Assembly (NCBI RefSeq): GCF_024721015.1 | Contig: NZ_JANAIF010000025.1 | Coordinates: 1 to 54,155 of the forward strand | Source: Xenorhabdus bovienii | GTDB lineage: Bacteria; Pseudomonadota; Gammaproteobacteria; Enterobacterales; Enterobacteriaceae | DNA length: 54,155 nt | Direction: 5' to 3' | Shown: positions 12,176 through 22,607 of the stretch, in pieces | Layout of the letters: each line of letters starts with the position of its first letter | Numbering within the stretch: the stretch's first letter is position 1 | The notes under the pieces: generated by a model | Databases searched by the model: none | What the model was told of the DNA's origin: nothing | What the model saw: the letters and a program-made list of their open reading frames with translations, nothing else | Made by a program: the position numbers and the translations under genes

Positions 12176-12685
12176 ATGGGTCTGCTTGATAAACTGAAAT
12201 CTCTGGTTTCAGATGATAAAAAAAACAGCGGCAGTATTGAGATTATCGCCCCATTGTCAGGTGAAATAGTCAATATCGAAGATGTTCCAGATGTTGTTTT
12301 TGCCGAAAAAATCGTTGGGGATGGTATCGCGATTAAACCTGCCGGCAACAAAATTGTCGCTCCTGTTGATGGCACCATTGGTAAAATCTTCGAAACTAAC
12401 CATGCTTTTTCTATCGAATCTGATAGCGGGGTTGAACTGTTCGTTCATTTTGGTATTGATACCGTTGAGCTGAAAGGTGCAGGCTTTAAACGCATTGCCG
12501 AAGAAGGTCAACGAGTACAGAAAGGCGATCTGGTTTTAGAGTTTGATCTGGCATTTCTGGAAGAAAGGGCTAAATCAACATTAACTCCTGTTGTTATTTC
12601 TAACATGGACGAAATTAAAGAATTGTCTAAAGTGAGTGGATCTGTAGTTGTAGGTGAATCTGTCATCATGCGTATCAAAAAATAA
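12176..12685 (+). CDS. crr: Glucose-specific EIIA component (EIIA-Glc)
   Basis: EIIA-Glc accepts phosphate from HPr, phosphorylates the glucose EIIBC protein and controls adenylate cyclase and non-PTS sugar uptake. Active-site histidines are His76 (ETNHAF) and His91 (LFVHFGIDT), counting the initiator Met. The 169 residues equal the E. coli length. An AGGAGA ribosome-binding site lies 5 to 6 bases before ATG. It ends the ptsHI-crr operon; pdxK, which follows crr in E. coli, is not present. Confidence 0.98.
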   Translation: MGLLDKLKSLVSDDKKNSGSIEIIAPLSGEIVNIEDVPDVVFAEKIVGDGIAIKPAGNKIVAPVDGTIGKIFETNHAFSIESDSGVELFVHFGIDTVELKGAGFKRIAEEGQRVQKGDLVLEFDLAFLEERAKSTLTPVVISNMDEIKELSKVSGSVVVGESVIMRIKK

Positions 12686-12759
12686 CAGAAAAATCATCGG
12701 GAACACGTTTTCCGCTCTTTTCCTGTTTGCAGATCCTGCTTATTTGCGGATGGTTGATG

Positions 12760-12822
12760 AATCGCCACTGTTTTATCAGGTATTTTACCGATTAAGCCTA
12801 ATAATACAGGGGCGATTTTTTT
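12760..12822 (+). terminator. Probable terminator after crr
   Basis: AATCGCC-A-CTG can pair with CAG-G-GGCGATT across a long 36-base loop, and the right arm runs into seven T. The loop is longer than usual, so this is a moderate call; it would end ptsHI-crr. Confidence 0.55.
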
Positions 12823-12890
12823 GTGGTTTGCTGCTCAGTCAAAAAACGACGTTTAATGCCAAATAACATATACCCAAAGGGGGTAGGCGT

Positions 12891-13772
12891 TTAATTAAAT
12901 ACCCCAGTAGATAAATACCTGTCACCACGATCACAGACAATCGCTACAATGACCGCCCCTGGATTTTTAGCCGCAATGCGCAGTGCCCCTGAAACAGCAC
13001 CGCCAGAACTGACACCACAAAAAATGCCTTCTTTCTGCGCCAATAGCCGCATTGTCGTTTCGGCTTCCATTTGCGTGATATCCAAAAGCTGGTCCACCAA
13101 CTCTTTTTTGTAAATACCGGGCATATAAGCGGGAGACCAACGGCGAATACCGGGGATCTGGCTATTTTCTGCAGGCTGCAATCCCGTAGTGTGCACTTTA
13201 TCTGATTGAGATTTCAGGTAGCGGCTCACTCCTATAATTGTCCCCGTCGTTCCCATACTGGAAACAAAATGCGTTATGCGTCCCTGCGTTTGCTGCCAGA
13301 TTTCCGGGCCAGTTGTATTGAAGTGCGCCAGTGCATTATCCATATTATTAAACTGGTCAAGAACCTTCCCTTCTCCCTCTTGTTCCATTTTCTGCGCTAA
13401 GTCCCGTGCACCTTCCATGCCTAATTCTTTACTGACCAAAATCAATTCTGCACCGTAAGCCCGCATTGATGCCTGCCGTTCAAGACTCATATTTTCAGGC
13501 ATTAATAATTTCAATTTATAATTTTTAACTGCCGCAATCATAGCCAGTGCAATGCCAGTATTGCCACTCGTTGCTTCTATGAGCACATCTCCCGGCGCAA
13601 TTTCTCCCCGTAATTCAGCCTGCTGGATCATTGAAAATGCAGCCCTGTCTTTCACGGAACCAGCAGGATTGTTACCTTCCAGTTTTACCCAAATTTCCGC
13701 ATCAACACTTTCAGTGAGTCGTTGTAATTTAACCAGCGGAGTATTGCCTATAAAATCTTCCAAGCTTGCCAC
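12891..13772 (-). CDS. cysM: Cysteine synthase B (O-acetylserine sulfhydrylase B)
   Basis: CysM makes cysteine from O-acetylserine and can also use thiosulfate to give S-sulfocysteine, which suits its position next to the thiosulfate importer genes. The PLP lysine is Lys41 in [25 protein letters not shown] and SSMGTTGTIIGVSRY are the substrate and phosphate loops, and the C-terminus ends GDRYLSTGVFN. At 293 residues it is about ten shorter than E. coli CysM at the C-terminus. A terminator lies between cysA and cysM, so cysM probably also has its own promoter. Confidence 0.96.
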   Translation of the reverse strand: MASLEDFIGNTPLVKLQRLTESVDAEIWVKLEGNNPAGSVKDRAAFSMIQQAELRGEIAPGDVLIEATSGNTGIALAMIAAVKNYKLKLLMPENMSLERQASMRAYGAELILVSKELGMEGARDLAQKMEQEGEGKVLDQFNNMDNALAHFNTTGPEIWQQTQGRITHFVSSMGTTGTIIGVSRYLKSQSDKVHTTGLQPAENSQIPGIRRWSPAYMPGIYKKELVDQLLDITQMEAETTMRLLAQKEGIFCGVSSGGAVSGALRIAAKNPGAVIVAIVCDRGDRYLSTGVFN

Positions 13773-13842
13773 AGCATTACCTAATTCATATGAGAGTGGA
13801 CAACAAAATAATCATATTCAGAAAACTGTAGCAAGATCTTAA

Positions 13843-13881
13843 ACAAAAAATACCCGCTCCCCCAAATGACGAGAGACGGGT
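13843..13881 (-). terminator. Terminator after cysPTWA
   Basis: On the minus strand ACCCG-T-CTC pairs with GAG-CGGGT and is followed by ATTTTTTG. It lies in the 133-base gap between cysA and cysM. Confidence 0.7.
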
Positions 13882-13905
13882 TGACGGTAATAAAATATAG
13901 TTAAA

Positions 13906-14994
13906 TCAAGCTGATTCAGCGAGTCTGAGCACTTTTAATGACAAGTCACCTGCATACAGTCTAGCTCCAGTACCCCCCATAAAATACTGATTTCCCCTAA
14001 CTGGAACGGGTGAATTACCCTGCCAGATAACCGATAAGAGGTCTTTTCCCCACCCCACCGGCAAGACAGACAACAAAGAAAAATGGCCACGCGGACTGAT
14101 TTCCACAATTTGAACAGGTAAAGGACAAGATGCAGTTTGTTGGGTACTAAGAGTCATTTCCCATGGGCGGAAAAACACGTCAACATTCCCCTGATGTAAT
14201 GGTGTCACATTCAATGGAAAAATTTTTCCCCCAATCCATAATTGGGAACCTTTGATTTCACCGTGTAATTGATTGACCTCTCCCATGAATTCAAGCACAA
14301 AACGGCTTTCTGGCTCTCGCCACACCTGTTGCGGCGTACCAACTTGCTCAATACACCCTTGATTCATCACCACCACTCTATCCGCTACCTCCATCGCTTC
14401 TTCCTGATCATGGGTAACGAATACACTGGTAAATTTCAGTTCTTCATGAAGTTGCCGTAACCAGCGGCGCAACTCCATGCGTACCTGTGCATCCAAAGCA
14501 CCAAACGGCTCATCCAGCAACAGGATCTGCGGTTCCACTGCCAATGCTCTTGCTAATGCCACACGCTGTTTCTGCCCACCAGACAGTTGTGACGGGTAAC
14601 GATCAGCAAGGTGGGATAACTGAACCATATCAAGCAATGCCATCACCTTACTGCGGAGCGCCTCACCACTCAGGCGTTGACGACGTGGAAGCACAGTCAA
14701 ACCAAAAGCGACGTTATCAAAAACGTTCATATGGCGAAATAGGGCGTAATGCTGGAATACAAAGCCAACTCGCCGATCTTTCGCATGCACTCGACTGACA
14801 TCCTGACCATTAAACTTCAACTGCCCTGCACTTTGCTGCTCAAGCCCCGCGATAATCCTCAGGAGCGTCGTTTTACCAGAACCGGACGGGCCAAGTAGTG
14901 CAACCATTTCACCAGATTCAATACCTAGTGAAATCTCACTCAGTATCTGGACTCGGCCAAAAGACTTGTTGATTTTACTGATTTCAATACTCAT
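13906..14994 (-). CDS. cysA: Sulfate/thiosulfate ABC importer ATP-binding protein
   Basis: CysA is the ATPase that drives sulfate and thiosulfate import through CysT and CysW. Walker A is GPSGSGKTT, the ABC signature [14 protein letters not shown], Walker [13 protein letters not shown] and the H-loop [10 protein letters not shown]. The C-terminal part after about residue 240 is the TOBE-like domain. The frame opens at 15036, but the ATG at 14994 ([13 protein letters not shown]) matches the family start and has an AGGAGC ribosome-binding site. The stop of cysW lies 20 bases upstream. Confidence 0.96.
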   Translation of the reverse strand: MSIEISKINKSFGRVQILSEISLGIESGEMVALLGPSGSGKTTLLRIIAGLEQQSAGQLKFNGQDVSRVHAKDRRVGFVFQHYALFRHMNVFDNVAFGLTVLPRRQRLSGEALRSKVMALLDMVQLSHLADRYPSQLSGGQKQRVALARALAVEPQILLLDEPFGALDAQVRMELRRWLRQLHEELKFTSVFVTHDQEEAMEVADRVVVMNQGCIEQVGTPQQVWREPESRFVLEFMGEVNQLHGEIKGSQLWIGGKIFPLNVTPLHQGNVDVFFRPWEMTLSTQQTASCPLPVQIVEISPRGHFSLLSVLPVGWGKDLLSVIWQGNSPVPVRGNQYFMGGTGARLYAGDLSLKVLRLAESA

Positions 14995-15014
14995 ATCTTG
15001 CTCCTGATCTCCCG

Positions 15015-15854
15015 TTACTGGTGGCTTAAGCGCCACTGAACAGCACTTTTGACCATCAGAGTGATAATCGCCATCACTGCCAATAAAGCCGCAGCCGTAA
15101 ATGCACCCACGGTGTTGTAATCCTGGTACAGCAGCTCAACCTGCAAAGGCAGCGTATAGGTTTCACCCCGAATCGCCCCTGATACCACAGAAACTGCGCC
15201 AAATTCCCCAATCGCCCGAGCATTGGTCAAAACGATGCCATATAGCAATGCCCAGCGAATATTCGGTAATGTCACACGCCAGAACATCTTCCAACCAGAA
15301 GCGCCCAGCAATATTGCAGCCTCATCTTCCTGACTACCCTGACTTAACATCACCGGCACCAACTCACGGACAACAAATGGGCATGTCACAAATACCGTCA
15401 CCAGTACCATACCCGGCCATGAAAACATTAATTGAATGTCATAAGAACCCAGCCAGCTCCCCATCCAACCATTGACACCGTAAAACAGCAGATAAAGCAG
15501 CCCTGCCACAACAGGCGAAACAGCAAACGGAATATCGATCAGTGTCAGCAATAACTGCCTGCCGGGAAACTGGAATCGAGTGACTAGCCAAGCGGTCATC
15601 ACACCAAAAATCAGATTGATAGGGACTGTGATAAGCGCAATCATCACCGTCAGCCAGATAGCATGCAGCATATCGGGATCAAAAAGATTCTGTTTAACGA
15701 GATCGAACCCTTTCGAAAAAGCGGTCAAAAAAATCCACATTATCGGGATTACCAGCATCAGAGTAGAAACGAGTATGCCCGTACCAATCAGTACCCATTT
15801 TCCCCAGTTGATAGAAGAGCGCTGTGCCACTGTGTATTCAGAGAATTCAGTCAT
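15015..15854 (-). CDS. cysW: Sulfate/thiosulfate ABC importer permease CysW
   Basis: CysW is one of two inner-membrane permease subunits of the sulfate/thiosulfate importer. It has about six hydrophobic helices and the permease EAA loop ([20 protein letters not shown]). The frame can also begin at a TTG at 15857; the ATG at 15854 is preferred because it overlaps the cysT stop codon as TGATG, a sign of translational coupling. Its 279 residues are slightly shorter than E. coli CysW (291), which has a longer charged C-terminus. Confidence 0.95.
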   Translation of the reverse strand: MTEFSEYTVAQRSSINWGKWVLIGTGILVSTLMLVIPIMWIFLTAFSKGFDLVKQNLFDPDMLHAIWLTVMIALITVPINLIFGVMTAWLVTRFQFPGRQLLLTLIDIPFAVSPVVAGLLYLLFYGVNGWMGSWLGSYDIQLMFSWPGMVLVTVFVTCPFVVRELVPVMLSQGSQEDEAAILLGASGWKMFWRVTLPNIRWALLYGIVLTNARAIGEFGAVSVVSGAIRGETYTLPLQVELLYQDYNTVGAFTAAALLAVMAIITLMVKSAVQWRLSHQ

Positions 15855-16690
15855 CAATGCCCACCGATCCGTTTACCAAACCGACTCTGCAATATATTGA
15901 CGCTAAACAGCAGTAACAACGATGCCGCAAGGATCACCGAAGCAATCGCGCTAGCAGCCGGATAATCAAATTCTTGCAGACGGACGAAAATCATCAGGGA
16001 AACCACTTCTGTTTGCCATGCAATATTGCCTGCAATAAAAATGACTGCCCCAAACTCCCCCAAGCTGCGAGTGAAAGAGAGTACGGTTCCGGCCATCAAT
16101 GCGGGTGAAACTTCAGGCAGGATAACTCGCCGGAAAGTCTGCCAGCGGCTAGCGCCCAATGTCTGCGCCGCTTCCTCATATTCGGGGCCAAGTTCTTCAA
16201 GAACGGGCTGCACTGTGCGGACGACAAACGGTAGGCTTGTAAATGCCATCGCAACTGCAATTCCCAGCCAAGTATTCACTACCTTGATGTTAAAATTGCT
16301 CAGCCAAGCGCCATACCACCCTGTTGCAGAGAACAGGGTGGCCAGAGTTAAGCCTGCCACGGCAGTCGGCAAAGCAAATGGCAAATCCATCAACCCGTCA
16401 AGCAAACTGCGACCAGGAAAGTGATAACGAGTCAGTATCCACGCCATCAACATCCCGAAAACCATGTTGAACAAACTGGCCGCAGCAGCGGCCAGCAATG
16501 TAACCTGATAAGCGGCAACAACCTGCGGATTTACAATCACCTGCCAATATTGAGCCCATGTCATACTCGAAAGCTGTACGGCCAGAGCGCTTAATGGCAA
16601 TAACAAGATCAGACAGGTATAAAACAGGCTACTGCCCAAACTCAGCCCAAATCCGGGCAGTACGCGTTTACCGGATGCCACTAACATCAT
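15854..16690 (-). CDS. cysT: Sulfate/thiosulfate ABC importer permease CysT
   Basis: CysT (also called CysU) is the partner permease of CysW. It shows about six membrane helices and the EAA loop [18 protein letters not shown]. Its ATG overlaps the cysP stop as ATGA and its stop overlaps the cysW start, so the three genes are translationally coupled. The 278 residues match the family. Confidence 0.95.
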   Translation of the reverse strand: MMLVASGKRVLPGFGLSLGSSLFYTCLILLLPLSALAVQLSSMTWAQYWQVIVNPQVVAAYQVTLLAAAAASLFNMVFGMLMAWILTRYHFPGRSLLDGLMDLPFALPTAVAGLTLATLFSATGWYGAWLSNFNIKVVNTWLGIAVAMAFTSLPFVVRTVQPVLEELGPEYEEAAQTLGASRWQTFRRVILPEVSPALMAGTVLSFTRSLGEFGAVIFIAGNIAWQTEVVSLMIFVRLQEFDYPAASAIASVILAASLLLLFSVNILQSRFGKRIGGH

Positions 16691-17724
16691 TTATGTCCTT
16701 CCGCCAATAACTGATCCAACATACCGCCCGTGTTGAAGTGTGTTTTCATCACCTGCGGCCAGCTACCGAATTGTTCTTCCAGACGAAACAGTCTGGTTTC
16801 AGGAAAACGAGGTTTCTGTGCTTCCATGACGTTTTTATCATTTACACGATAATTGAAGCTCACAATGATCTGCTGCGCTGCGGGGCTATAAAGGTAATTC
16901 AAATAAGCTTTGGCCACGGCTTCAGTTCCATTTTTGCGAACATTTTTATCAACCCAAGCCACAGGAAACTCAGCCAAAATATCTACCGGAGGCACAATGA
17001 TTTCATAATTATCTGCACCATACTGTTTACGAATGTTATTGACTTCAGATTCAAAACTAATCAAAACATCGCCCAGACTCCGTTCAATAAATGAAGTCGT
17101 TGCACCCCGCCCCCCAGTATCAAATACCGCTACGTTTTGCAAAAGACGCCGCATCAGTTGGCGAACTTTCACCGGGTTCTGCTCATTTTGCTGTTGGAAA
17201 GCGCCCCATGCCGCCAGATAGGTATAACGCCCATTACCCGACGTTTTCGGGTTTGGAAAAATCAACTTCACATCATGACGCACCAAATCATCCCAAGTAT
17301 GGATCTGTTTGGGATTATCTTTGCGAACCAGAAAAGTCATAGTGGAATAGTAAGGTGAACTGTTACTTGGCAGGCGCTGCTGCCAGTCAGCAGGAATAAG
17401 ATTGCCGCGATCATGCAGGATCTGAACATCCGTCACCTGATTGTACGTCACGACATCAGCCCGTAACCCCTGTAGAATACTCAATGCCTGTTTGGATGAA
17501 CCTGCATGGGATTGCTTAATAATTAATTTATCCTGTGGATGCTGTGCATTCCATTGTTTTTCAAATTGAGGGTTCAAGGTAGAAAATAACTCTCGCGAAA
17601 TATCGTAAGAACTATTCAATAATCCGACAGCATAAGCGTTGGCACTATAGGCGCTGATAAGACCCAAAAGTGCTACTGCAACCAACCCGCTCAATAATTT
17701 ATTGTTTATTGCCACTGTTTTCAT
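16687..17724 (-). CDS. cysP: Thiosulfate/sulfate-binding periplasmic protein
   Basis: CysP captures thiosulfate and sulfate in the periplasm and delivers them to CysTWA. A signal peptide spans about residues 1-32 (hydrophobic [23 protein letters not shown]). Family stretches [44 protein letters not shown] and [20 protein letters not shown] are clear, and match CysP rather than Sbp in the gene context. The 345 residues compare with 338 in E. coli. It is the first gene of cysPTWA; CysB control is expected from the family, though no operator is certain here. An imperfect dyad lies upstream at 17791-17812. Confidence 0.95.
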   Translation of the reverse strand: MKTVAINNKLLSGLVAVALLGLISAYSANAYAVGLLNSSYDISRELFSTLNPQFEKQWNAQHPQDKLIIKQSHAGSSKQALSILQGLRADVVTYNQVTDVQILHDRGNLIPADWQQRLPSNSSPYYSTMTFLVRKDNPKQIHTWDDLVRHDVKLIFPNPKTSGNGRYTYLAAWGAFQQQNEQNPVKVRQLMRRLLQNVAVFDTGGRGATTSFIERSLGDVLISFESEVNNIRKQYGADNYEIIVPPVDILAEFPVAWVDKNVRKNGTEAVAKAYLNYLYSPAAQQIIVSFNYRVNDKNVMEAQKPRFPETRLFRLEEQFGSWPQVMKTHFNTGGMLDQLLAEGHK

Positions 17725-17904
17725 CCAACACCTTACCCGTGACGCCTATTCAACAACGATTTCTTCATACTGTATCCAGAATATTTATAACAGGGTAGTT
17801 TACTATCCCCTGTTTTATATACCGAGTTTTTATGAGAAATGATGAAACGCGATAAGCTATAGGAAATGTAGGGGTTATCAATTCAAAAGATAATATATAA
17901 ACGG

Positions 17905-17942
17905 ATGAAAAGAGAGCTCTGCTTCATCACAAACTCTCTTTA
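17905..17942 (-). terminator. Terminator after the YfeY-like lipoprotein gene
   Basis: On the minus strand AAAGAGAG pairs with CTCTCTTTT around a long loop. It lies at the end of the lipoprotein gene and overlaps its stop region slightly. Confidence 0.6.
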
Positions 17943-17950
17943 AAGCTTCG

Positions 17951-18571
17951 TCAGGATTTCCAAATAATCCGCGAAATTTTCCAATTTTTCAGGACATCAT
18001 CAGAAGGCATTAACCCTTCTGGGCCATCCCACGTTCCGGTAAACACGTAGCTGATATGCTGGCTTTGCGGTGCAATACAAATCACGGTTGGCTGCGTAGT
18101 GAAATCACTGGAACGATGACACACACCAAACGCTTTGTCATACAGCTCGGAGAAAGGCGTGCCTATTTTTGTTCCCCACACGGTTTTCGCCCCGTCATCC
18201 AACACATCAATACGATCAACCTTCCCCTTAGCCAAACCAGATAATTCGATTTTTACCTGATTCCCCTCCATTCCCTGAATGATGCTGACGAATTTGCCAT
18301 TTTGAGTTTCCATCCCACTGCGCAGGCGGTATTTGCCTTTCAAGCCTTGTTCAATCGCAGATTGAACCATGTCTGTCTGTTTATTAACTTCCCCAACACC
18401 TTGTTCGGAGACGCGTAAGGTACTGCCAAACCACTCCAAAGGTGATAACGAAGACCATGAAAATTCTGATATTCCAGCACAGGCACTTAATAACAGCGAA
18501 CTTCCCAATAAACTACTAACGGCTACAACTCGCTGTTTCGACAATAAATTAAATACAAAAAATTTACCCAT
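17951..18571 (-). CDS. yfeY: YfeY-like lipoprotein (DUF1131)
   Basis: A 206-residue predicted lipoprotein. The signal peptide ends in the lipobox LLLSACAG with the lipidated Cys near residue 31. Downstream are SPLEWFGSTLRVSEQGVG and WGTKIGTPFSELYDKAFGVC, features I recognise from the enterobacterial RpoE-regulated lipoprotein YfeY, which also lies near cysM and hemF in E. coli. The role is unknown. An AAGG ribosome-binding site precedes the ATG. A sigma-E promoter (GAACTT-type) was looked for upstream and not seen clearly, so RpoE control is not supported here. Confidence 0.85.
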   Translation of the reverse strand: MGKFFVFNLLSKQRVVAVSSLLGSSLLLSACAGISEFSWSSLSPLEWFGSTLRVSEQGVGEVNKQTDMVQSAIEQGLKGKYRLRSGMETQNGKFVSIIQGMEGNQVKIELSGLAKGKVDRIDVLDDGAKTVWGTKIGTPFSELYDKAFGVCHRSSDFTTQPTVICIAPQSQHISYVFTGTWDGPEGLMPSDDVLKNWKISRIIWKS

Positions 18572-18759
18572 TACTGTTTTACCTTTATATCTATTGACGG
18601 GTTATGTAAACCACACTCTTAAAAAAACATTCATTTGTGAATATGAAACATTTCATCAACAAAAATGCCAAAAAAACAAGAACGATACAACATTGACGAT
18701 AGGTTGACACAATGATCGATAACATCACTTTCATCTAAAGAATGATGTTACGGTAGAAT

Positions 18760-19173
18760 ATGATGAATGAAAAGGTGATTATTACGGTATTTATTATCTC
18801 TTTAAGCGTATCTGTCATGGCGAGAGCCTCAGATCAAAAATTGGTTTTGCCTTCTAATATTCATGACAAGTTGAATCACACTACAAATCAGGAAAAAATC
18901 ACGATATCTCAGGAAAATAAATCTCATATTCAATCTCCTTGTCTCTTTATTATATTAGAAGGGAAACCAGAATCTCCCATCCATGATCATTATCAACTAT
19001 ATCTAGATAACGAAGGGAAAATTCAAGTTAGAATTATCTCTAGTATCGGAGATAATATCCCCATTACGTCAAAGAAATTATTTACTTTGCAAAATAAATA
19101 TCAGAGATGCTTGAGCCATTTTATAATAAAGATAATTAATTTAGTACTGTATAATTCAATAATGGCCGAATAA
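18760..19173 (+). CDS. Hypothetical secreted protein
   Basis: I do not recognise this 137-residue protein. It begins with a probable signal peptide (MNEKVIITVFIISLSVSVMA, likely cleaved after ARAS), followed by a polar lysine- and asparagine-rich region (about 25-55), then a beta-rich part with two cysteines (Cys61 and Cys117 approximately). The ribosome-binding site is weak. Codons are AT-rich compared with the flanking housekeeping genes. It stands alone between yfeY and ypeA, where E. coli has other genes, and shares a hairpin with the end of ypeA. It may be a lineage-specific periplasmic protein. Confidence 0.55.
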   Translation: MMNEKVIITVFIISLSVSVMARASDQKLVLPSNIHDKLNHTTNQEKITISQENKSHIQSPCLFIILEGKPESPIHDHYQLYLDNEGKIQVRIISSIGDNIPITSKKLFTLQNKYQRCLSHFIIKIINLVLYNSIMAE

Positions 19174-19198
19174 AATAATACTGTTCAGCCATTTTATC
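19161..19198. terminator. Bidirectional terminator between convergent genes
   Basis: AATGGC and GCCATT form the stem, with A/T-rich flanks on both sides, between the convergent stops of the hypothetical secreted protein gene and ypeA. The stem is short, so confidence is moderate. Confidence 0.5.
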
Positions 19199-19199
19199 T

Positions 19200-19622
19200 T
19201 TAATCAATAATCAGACGCTTACAAAAAATAGTATTTTCTTGCCCCAAATAATCATATTCCATTTTTTCACACATACAAATCGTTGCATCATTTTCTTCTG
19301 AAACCAGAATCAAAATACTCGGACAACCTCTCGCCAATAATTTTTTTTCCAAACGGGATATCAGAGCATTAGCAATTCCCCTGCCCCTGAATTCAGGGTG
19401 AACGCTTAGATAATAAGCATGTCCACGATGCCCATCATAGCCGCCCATAACTGTACCAACCACTTCTCCCGCAACTTCAGCAACTAGAAATAAATCAGCA
19501 TCATGGGTTAACTTACGCTCAATATCTACTTCTGGATCATCACCGGGATTAATCAAATCACAGCGTTCCCAAAGTGTGGTGACGGCCTCAAAATCATCTT
19601 GCCGAAATACCCGAATTTCCAT
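19200..19622 (-). CDS. ypeA: GNAT-family acetyltransferase YpeA
   Basis: A 140-residue cytoplasmic GNAT N-acetyltransferase. The acetyl-CoA loop reads [20 protein letters not shown], and [21 protein letters not shown] precedes it. It resembles E. coli YpeA, whose gene also lies beside hemF; the substrate is unknown. It is divergent from hemF with a 128-base gap. Confidence 0.92.
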   Translation of the reverse strand: MEIRVFRQDDFEAVTTLWERCDLINPGDDPEVDIERKLTHDADLFLVAEVAGEVVGTVMGGYDGHRGHAYYLSVHPEFRGRGIANALISRLEKKLLARGCPSILILVSEENDATICMCEKMEYDYLGQENTIFCKRLIID

Positions 19623-19663
19623 AGTTAGTCAGCCTATTTAATAAACGGTTGAATCAACGTTAA

Positions 19664-20671
<1,008 letters not shown>

Positions 20672-20679
20672 TAATTAAA

Positions 20680-20720
20680 AACAGGAATATCGGATAACGC
20701 CTGTATTCCTGTTCTATATC
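20680..20720 (+). terminator. Terminator after hemF
   Basis: AACAGGAATA pairs with TATTCCTGTT around a 14-base loop, followed by TCTATAT, a weak T-run. It separates hemF from the protease gene. Confidence 0.65.
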
Positions 20721-20781
20721 AGACACTAATAATTTAATTTATTATTTTTCATTGGCAATACCCTGACATAAAAAATCAATA

Positions 20782-20817
20782 TTTACCCTAGTGACTAACT
20801 CAATTATTATAGTTAGT
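20782..20817 (+). promoter_or_regulatory. Promoter of the protealysin-like gene, with a dyad
   Basis: A candidate -35 TTTACC (20782-20787) and -10 TATTAT (20805-20810) are 17 bases apart. An inverted repeat, ACTAAC (20794-20799) and GTTAGT (20812-20817), straddles the -10, as an operator would. The block AGTGACTAAC recurs at the same distance from the ATG of the propeptide-only gene downstream, so it is conserved between the two copies. Confidence 0.55.
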
Positions 20818-20872
20818 ATTCAAACGTGTCCAAAAAACACAAACACAACATCTAATAATAAAGGGGATAATC

Positions 20873-21940
20873 ATGAAAAATAATGAAATCAACAGATATA
20901 GCTTAATCCCTCCATTTGTTTTAGAACATATCTCTAATGATTGTGATGAGCGCTCTAATCAATATGTATTAAAAACATTAGATCATGTTCATCACTTAAT
21001 GAATATCTCTATTGGAGAAGATCTCTTACAACAGGAAAATGATGTAGAATTTGATGATGAATTAAATCGAACTATCTACGATGCAGAACATGAAGAGATA
21101 TTTCCAGGTGATAGGGTAGCGCGACGCGAAGGTATGCCTGAGAGTGAGGATGTTGCTGTCAATGAAGCCTATGAGTATCTCGGTAAGACCCATGAATTCT
21201 ACAAAAAAGTTTTTGGCCGTAATTCACTCGATAACAAAGGAATCAAGCTAGTCGCAACTGTACATTATGGCCAAAACTACATGAATGCATTTTGGTCTAG
21301 AAAACAGATGGTTTTTGGCGATGGCGATAAAAGTGGAAAATATTTCAATCGCTTCACTTCTGCCATTGATGTTATAGCTCATGAATTAACGCATGGCGTG
21401 ATTGAGAGTGAAGCAAGACTTTTTTATGCTTATCAATCTGGCGCGTTAAATGAATCCATTTCAGATGTGTTTGGCATTATGGTAAAACAGTATTTCGATA
21501 AACAAAAAGCCAGTGAATCCGATTGGCTTATCGGAAAAGGGCTACTTGGATCTAATTTTAATCCAGACAATAAACCGGATGTTGCCTTACGTACATTTGT
21601 AAATCCGGGAACGGCTTTTTCCGGGGACAAACAAGTTGGTCATATGGATCAATATAAAGAGCTACCGTTTACAAAGGACAATGGTGGGGTTCATATATAT
21701 TCTGGTATTCCTAACAGAGCCTTTTATCTACTGGCAGTGGAACTAGGTGGTTATTCATGGGAACGGGCGGGTAAAATCTGGTATGAAACTTTACTCGACG
21801 AACGTTTATCTTCAGATGCCAATTTTGATGATTTTGCAGAATTAACCATTAAAAACGCTGAAAAATTGTTTGATAAAGAAGTTTCAGATATCGTGAATAA
21901 TTGCTGGAGCAAAGTTGGAGTTATCATTCCAACAAAATAA
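20873..21940 (+). CDS. Protealysin-like M4 metalloprotease with short propeptide
   Basis: A thermolysin-family (M4) zinc protease of 355 residues. The zinc motif is HELTH (His170, Glu171, His174), the third ligand is Glu194 in GALNESISD, and the transition-state His is His274 in GGVHIYSGIPNRAFY. The N-terminal 50 or so residues form a protealysin-type short propeptide with the Pro-Pro motif YSLIPPFVLEHI; the catalytic part begins near residue 60 (NRTIYDAEHEE). There is no signal peptide, as in protealysin. A strong AAGGGG ribosome-binding site precedes ATG. Photorhabdus and Serratia make related enzymes (PrtS, protealysin); no separate emfourin-like inhibitor gene is seen beside it. The next gene encodes a second copy of the propeptide alone. 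Confidence 0.94.
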   Translation: MKNNEINRYSLIPPFVLEHISNDCDERSNQYVLKTLDHVHHLMNISIGEDLLQQENDVEFDDELNRTIYDAEHEEIFPGDRVARREGMPESEDVAVNEAYEYLGKTHEFYKKVFGRNSLDNKGIKLVATVHYGQNYMNAFWSRKQMVFGDGDKSGKYFNRFTSAIDVIAHELTHGVIESEARLFYAYQSGALNESISDVFGIMVKQYFDKQKASESDWLIGKGLLGSNFNPDNKPDVALRTFVNPGTAFSGDKQVGHMDQYKELPFTKDNGGVHIYSGIPNRAFYLLAVELGGYSWERAGKIWYETLLDERLSSDANFDDFAELTIKNAEKLFDKEVSDIVNNCWSKVGVIIPTK

Positions 21941-22022
21941 TTAACACCAACATCAATATAATCATTAATACAATATCAATTATTCTTAAACAGAGTAAGA
22001 TTAAGATAATCCTATAATAAAC

Positions 22023-22050
22023 AAGAAAGGGCTGAAAATAGCCCTTTCTT
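22023..22050 (+). terminator. Terminator after the metalloprotease gene
   Basis: A perfect 11-bp stem, AAGAAAGGGCT pairing with AGCCCTTTCTT around GAAAAT. A near copy of this hairpin closes the propeptide-only gene at 22608-22632. Confidence 0.82.
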
Positions 22051-22141
22051 ATATTCATAGCTCAATACATTTTAGATTTATACCGCATTTGCATTAATAT
22101 ATTGATTTTAATCAAAAATATAATAATATAATAAATTTACA

Positions 22142-22177
22142 TTTCTACCAGTGACTAACACGATTATTTTAGCTAAT
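22142..22177 (+). promoter_or_regulatory. Degenerate copy of the protease promoter
   Basis: The block AGTGACTAAC recurs here, followed by a -10-like TATTTT (22165-22170) in the place of TATTAT in the first copy; the -35 equivalent is TTTCTA. The second dyad arm is GCTAAT rather than GTTAGT. Its distance to the downstream ATG (77 bases) is almost that of the first copy (79). It looks like a duplicated, weakened promoter. Confidence 0.45.
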
Positions 22178-22230
22178 ATCTAAGTACCCTAAAGCAGATA
22201 CACATAACAACATACAAACTGGCTAATATT

Positions 22231-22428
22231 ATGCGTAATCGTAAAATAGACAAGTACAATATCATTCCTCCCTATCTACTGGAATATATTGCCAATAATT
22301 GTGATGAAAATGACAAGGAATGTGCGCTAAGGACGTTAGAACATGTTAATAGTCTAATGAAAAATTCAGCTAAAGAAGAAAAGGTTTCACAGCCGGAAAA
22401 TAATTTATCAGTTGGTAAAAAAAGATAA
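22231..22428 (+). CDS. Stand-alone protealysin-type propeptide protein
   Basis: A 65-residue protein made only of a protealysin-like propeptide: YNIIPPYLLEYIANNCDEN followed by LRTLEHVNSLM. Ungapped over its first 43 residues it is identical at 21 positions to the propeptide of the protease 290 bases upstream, including the Pro-Pro pair and the CDE motif. It then ends in a short charged tail (SVGKKR) with no catalytic domain, and none is visible in the 227 bases that follow. The ribosome-binding site is weak. It could be the remnant of a tandem duplication with loss of the catalytic part, or a working trans-acting inhibitor or folding helper for the protease; the intact frame leaves both open. 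Confidence 0.75.
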   Translation: MRNRKIDKYNIIPPYLLEYIANNCDENDKECALRTLEHVNSLMKNSAKEEKVSQPENNLSVGKKR

Positions 22429-22607
22429 CTAAACTTGACGATTTACAATAATAGAAATCATTACATATTAATAAATTGAATTAGTTTTGGCTGAAAAATG
22501 ATAATAAATTTTCATTCAGGCAATAGTAATGAAATTATTTTATTACCTTACAAAGAACCAAAAAATAAATTCATAAGATAGTTAAAAAATTAACTAAACC
22601 AGTAATA

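Noticed and set aside
12654..12866. 70-codon frame starting inside the end of crr
   Set aside because: It spans the probable crr terminator, has no ribosome-binding site and no recognisable sequence.
17791..17812. Imperfect dyad upstream of cysP as a CysB operator
   Set aside because: The pairing is short and bulged, and CysB sites are too loosely defined to assign by eye.
18572..18700. Possible sigma-E promoter for the YfeY-like gene
   Set aside because: The GAACTT and TCTGA elements expected from E. coli were not found at a usable spacing.
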